From Paraburkholderia sp. UYCP14C (GTDB taxonomy: Bacteria; Pseudomonadota; Gammaproteobacteria; Burkholderiales; Burkholderiaceae), in contig NZ_SELS01000010.1 of the NCBI RefSeq assembly GCF_004197395.1, forward strand, positions 142,446-206,445: 64,000 nucleotides of DNA. The letters are read 5' to 3'. The notes under the pieces are model-generated. The model saw only the letters and a list, made by a program, of their open reading frames with translations. It did no database searches and had not been told where the DNA came from. Shown here piece after piece: positions 63,635 through 64,000 of the stretch. Both the position numbers and the translations under genes were made by a program. The number at the start of each line of letters is the position of its first letter. Position 1 is the first letter of the stretch.

Positions 63635-63801
63635 ATCATCAGCTCCCACTCCGCACTGCGTGCGTCGCGGACGGGTCTGCCAGGAGAACCGATGGTTTTG
63701 CCCGCGCAGCGGGGCCGTCGGCTGCGCCTCGGCCATGCGCCGAAACAACCAGTGGTTTTTGAGCGGGGATTCGGCGCGCGTAGCGCCGCCGGAGGAATGA
63801 C
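63635..63801. other. Central spacer of the inverted repeat
   Basis: 167 bp of GC-rich sequence between the arms, without a supported gene. It lacks the near-identity of the arms. Confidence 0.5.
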
Positions 63802-64000
63802 GGCCTTGTCACTGGCGCTGAAGGTGCGGGAGCACGGATTCCAGATGCACCACTACCGTTCGCAGACCGGGGCACCCGCTTATGAGCTGGCGGTTTGAGC
63901 TGTCTTCTTTGCCTACTTTCTTTGCAGCAGCAAAGAAAGTAGGTGCCGCCCCGCACAGGGGCAACGCTAATAGACCGATAACACAGCAAGGAAAGGCCAA
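63802..64000 (-). repeat. Right arm of a 199-bp inverted repeat (reaches window end)
   Basis: This is the mirror copy of 63436-63634, including the hairpin at 63912-63943. Differences are scattered, mostly in the part near the centre (about 63802-63870). The homology runs to the last base, so the element probably continues beyond the window. Confidence 0.88.

Noticed and set aside
63249-63989. Short frames at the right edge with a shared segment ([18 protein letters not shown])
   Set aside because: The shared peptide arises from the two inverted repeat arms read in mirrored frames; it marks the repeat, not a protein family.

Overview
The window is a high-GC stretch of a betaproteobacterial chromosome. 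Protein sequences and gene order fit the Burkholderia / Paraburkholderia / Caballeronia group: the divergent ppk-ppx pair, an OlsB-type acyltransferase beside it, a DUF3309 micro-gene, NlpD, UppP and a complete inositol locus. This assignment is inferred from sequence character, not from a search. Most of the window is core chromosome (glnS, alaS, valS, galU, uppP, two tRNAs). Catabolic and transport islands fill 26.6-59 kb, and the right edge holds a large intergenic inverted repeat.

Layout. 0-4.2 kb is a phosphate-linked region: ppk (5' part only), ppx, an OlsB-like acyltransferase, sixA and tRNA-Pro. Pho-box-like repeats lie in front of both ppk and the acyltransferase gene. 4.3-8.8 kb holds small membrane and lipoprotein genes, a MATE exporter coupled to a DUF2288 gene, and an AT-rich gap that ends in a probable small RNA. 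8.8-24 kb holds NlpD, an aldose epimerase-like protein, a 28-residue membrane peptide, UppP, tRNA-Arg, an amidohydrolase, a chemoreceptor, a surface-antigen-like protein, a NUDIX protein, a solute-binding protein, GlnRS, gamma-glutamyltransferase, a small hydrolase and a class III CoA-transferase. 23.8-32 kb holds alaS, a divergent LysR/MFS pair, threonine aldolase, a second NUDIX protein and an iron alcohol dehydrogenase.

32.2-36.6 kb is a thioesterase-livHMGF operon with no binding protein. 36.8-46.6 kb is a LysR-controlled cluster with a split transketolase, an SDR dehydrogenase, a TRAP transporter (DctP plus fused DctQM), a second full-length but divergent transketolase and a D-2-hydroxyacid dehydrogenase. 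I do not recognise the pathway. The gene set suggests import and oxidation of a small polyol, sugar or hydroxyacid, followed by two-carbon ketol transfer. This is the best candidate here for an undescribed system.

46.7-59.0 kb is the myo-inositol regulon. One arm runs leftward: sugar ABC transporter (binding protein, permease, single-domain ATPase), then iolC (fused to DUF2090), iolD, iolE and iolB. The other arm runs rightward: an RpiR-family regulator, iolG and a second Gfo/Idh/MocA dehydrogenase. A perfect 22-bp palindrome with the GGAA-N6-TTCC core lies between the two arms. iolA is not in the window. 59.1-63.3 kb holds a TusA-like protein, galU and valS. The last 565 bp contain two 199-bp inverted arms.
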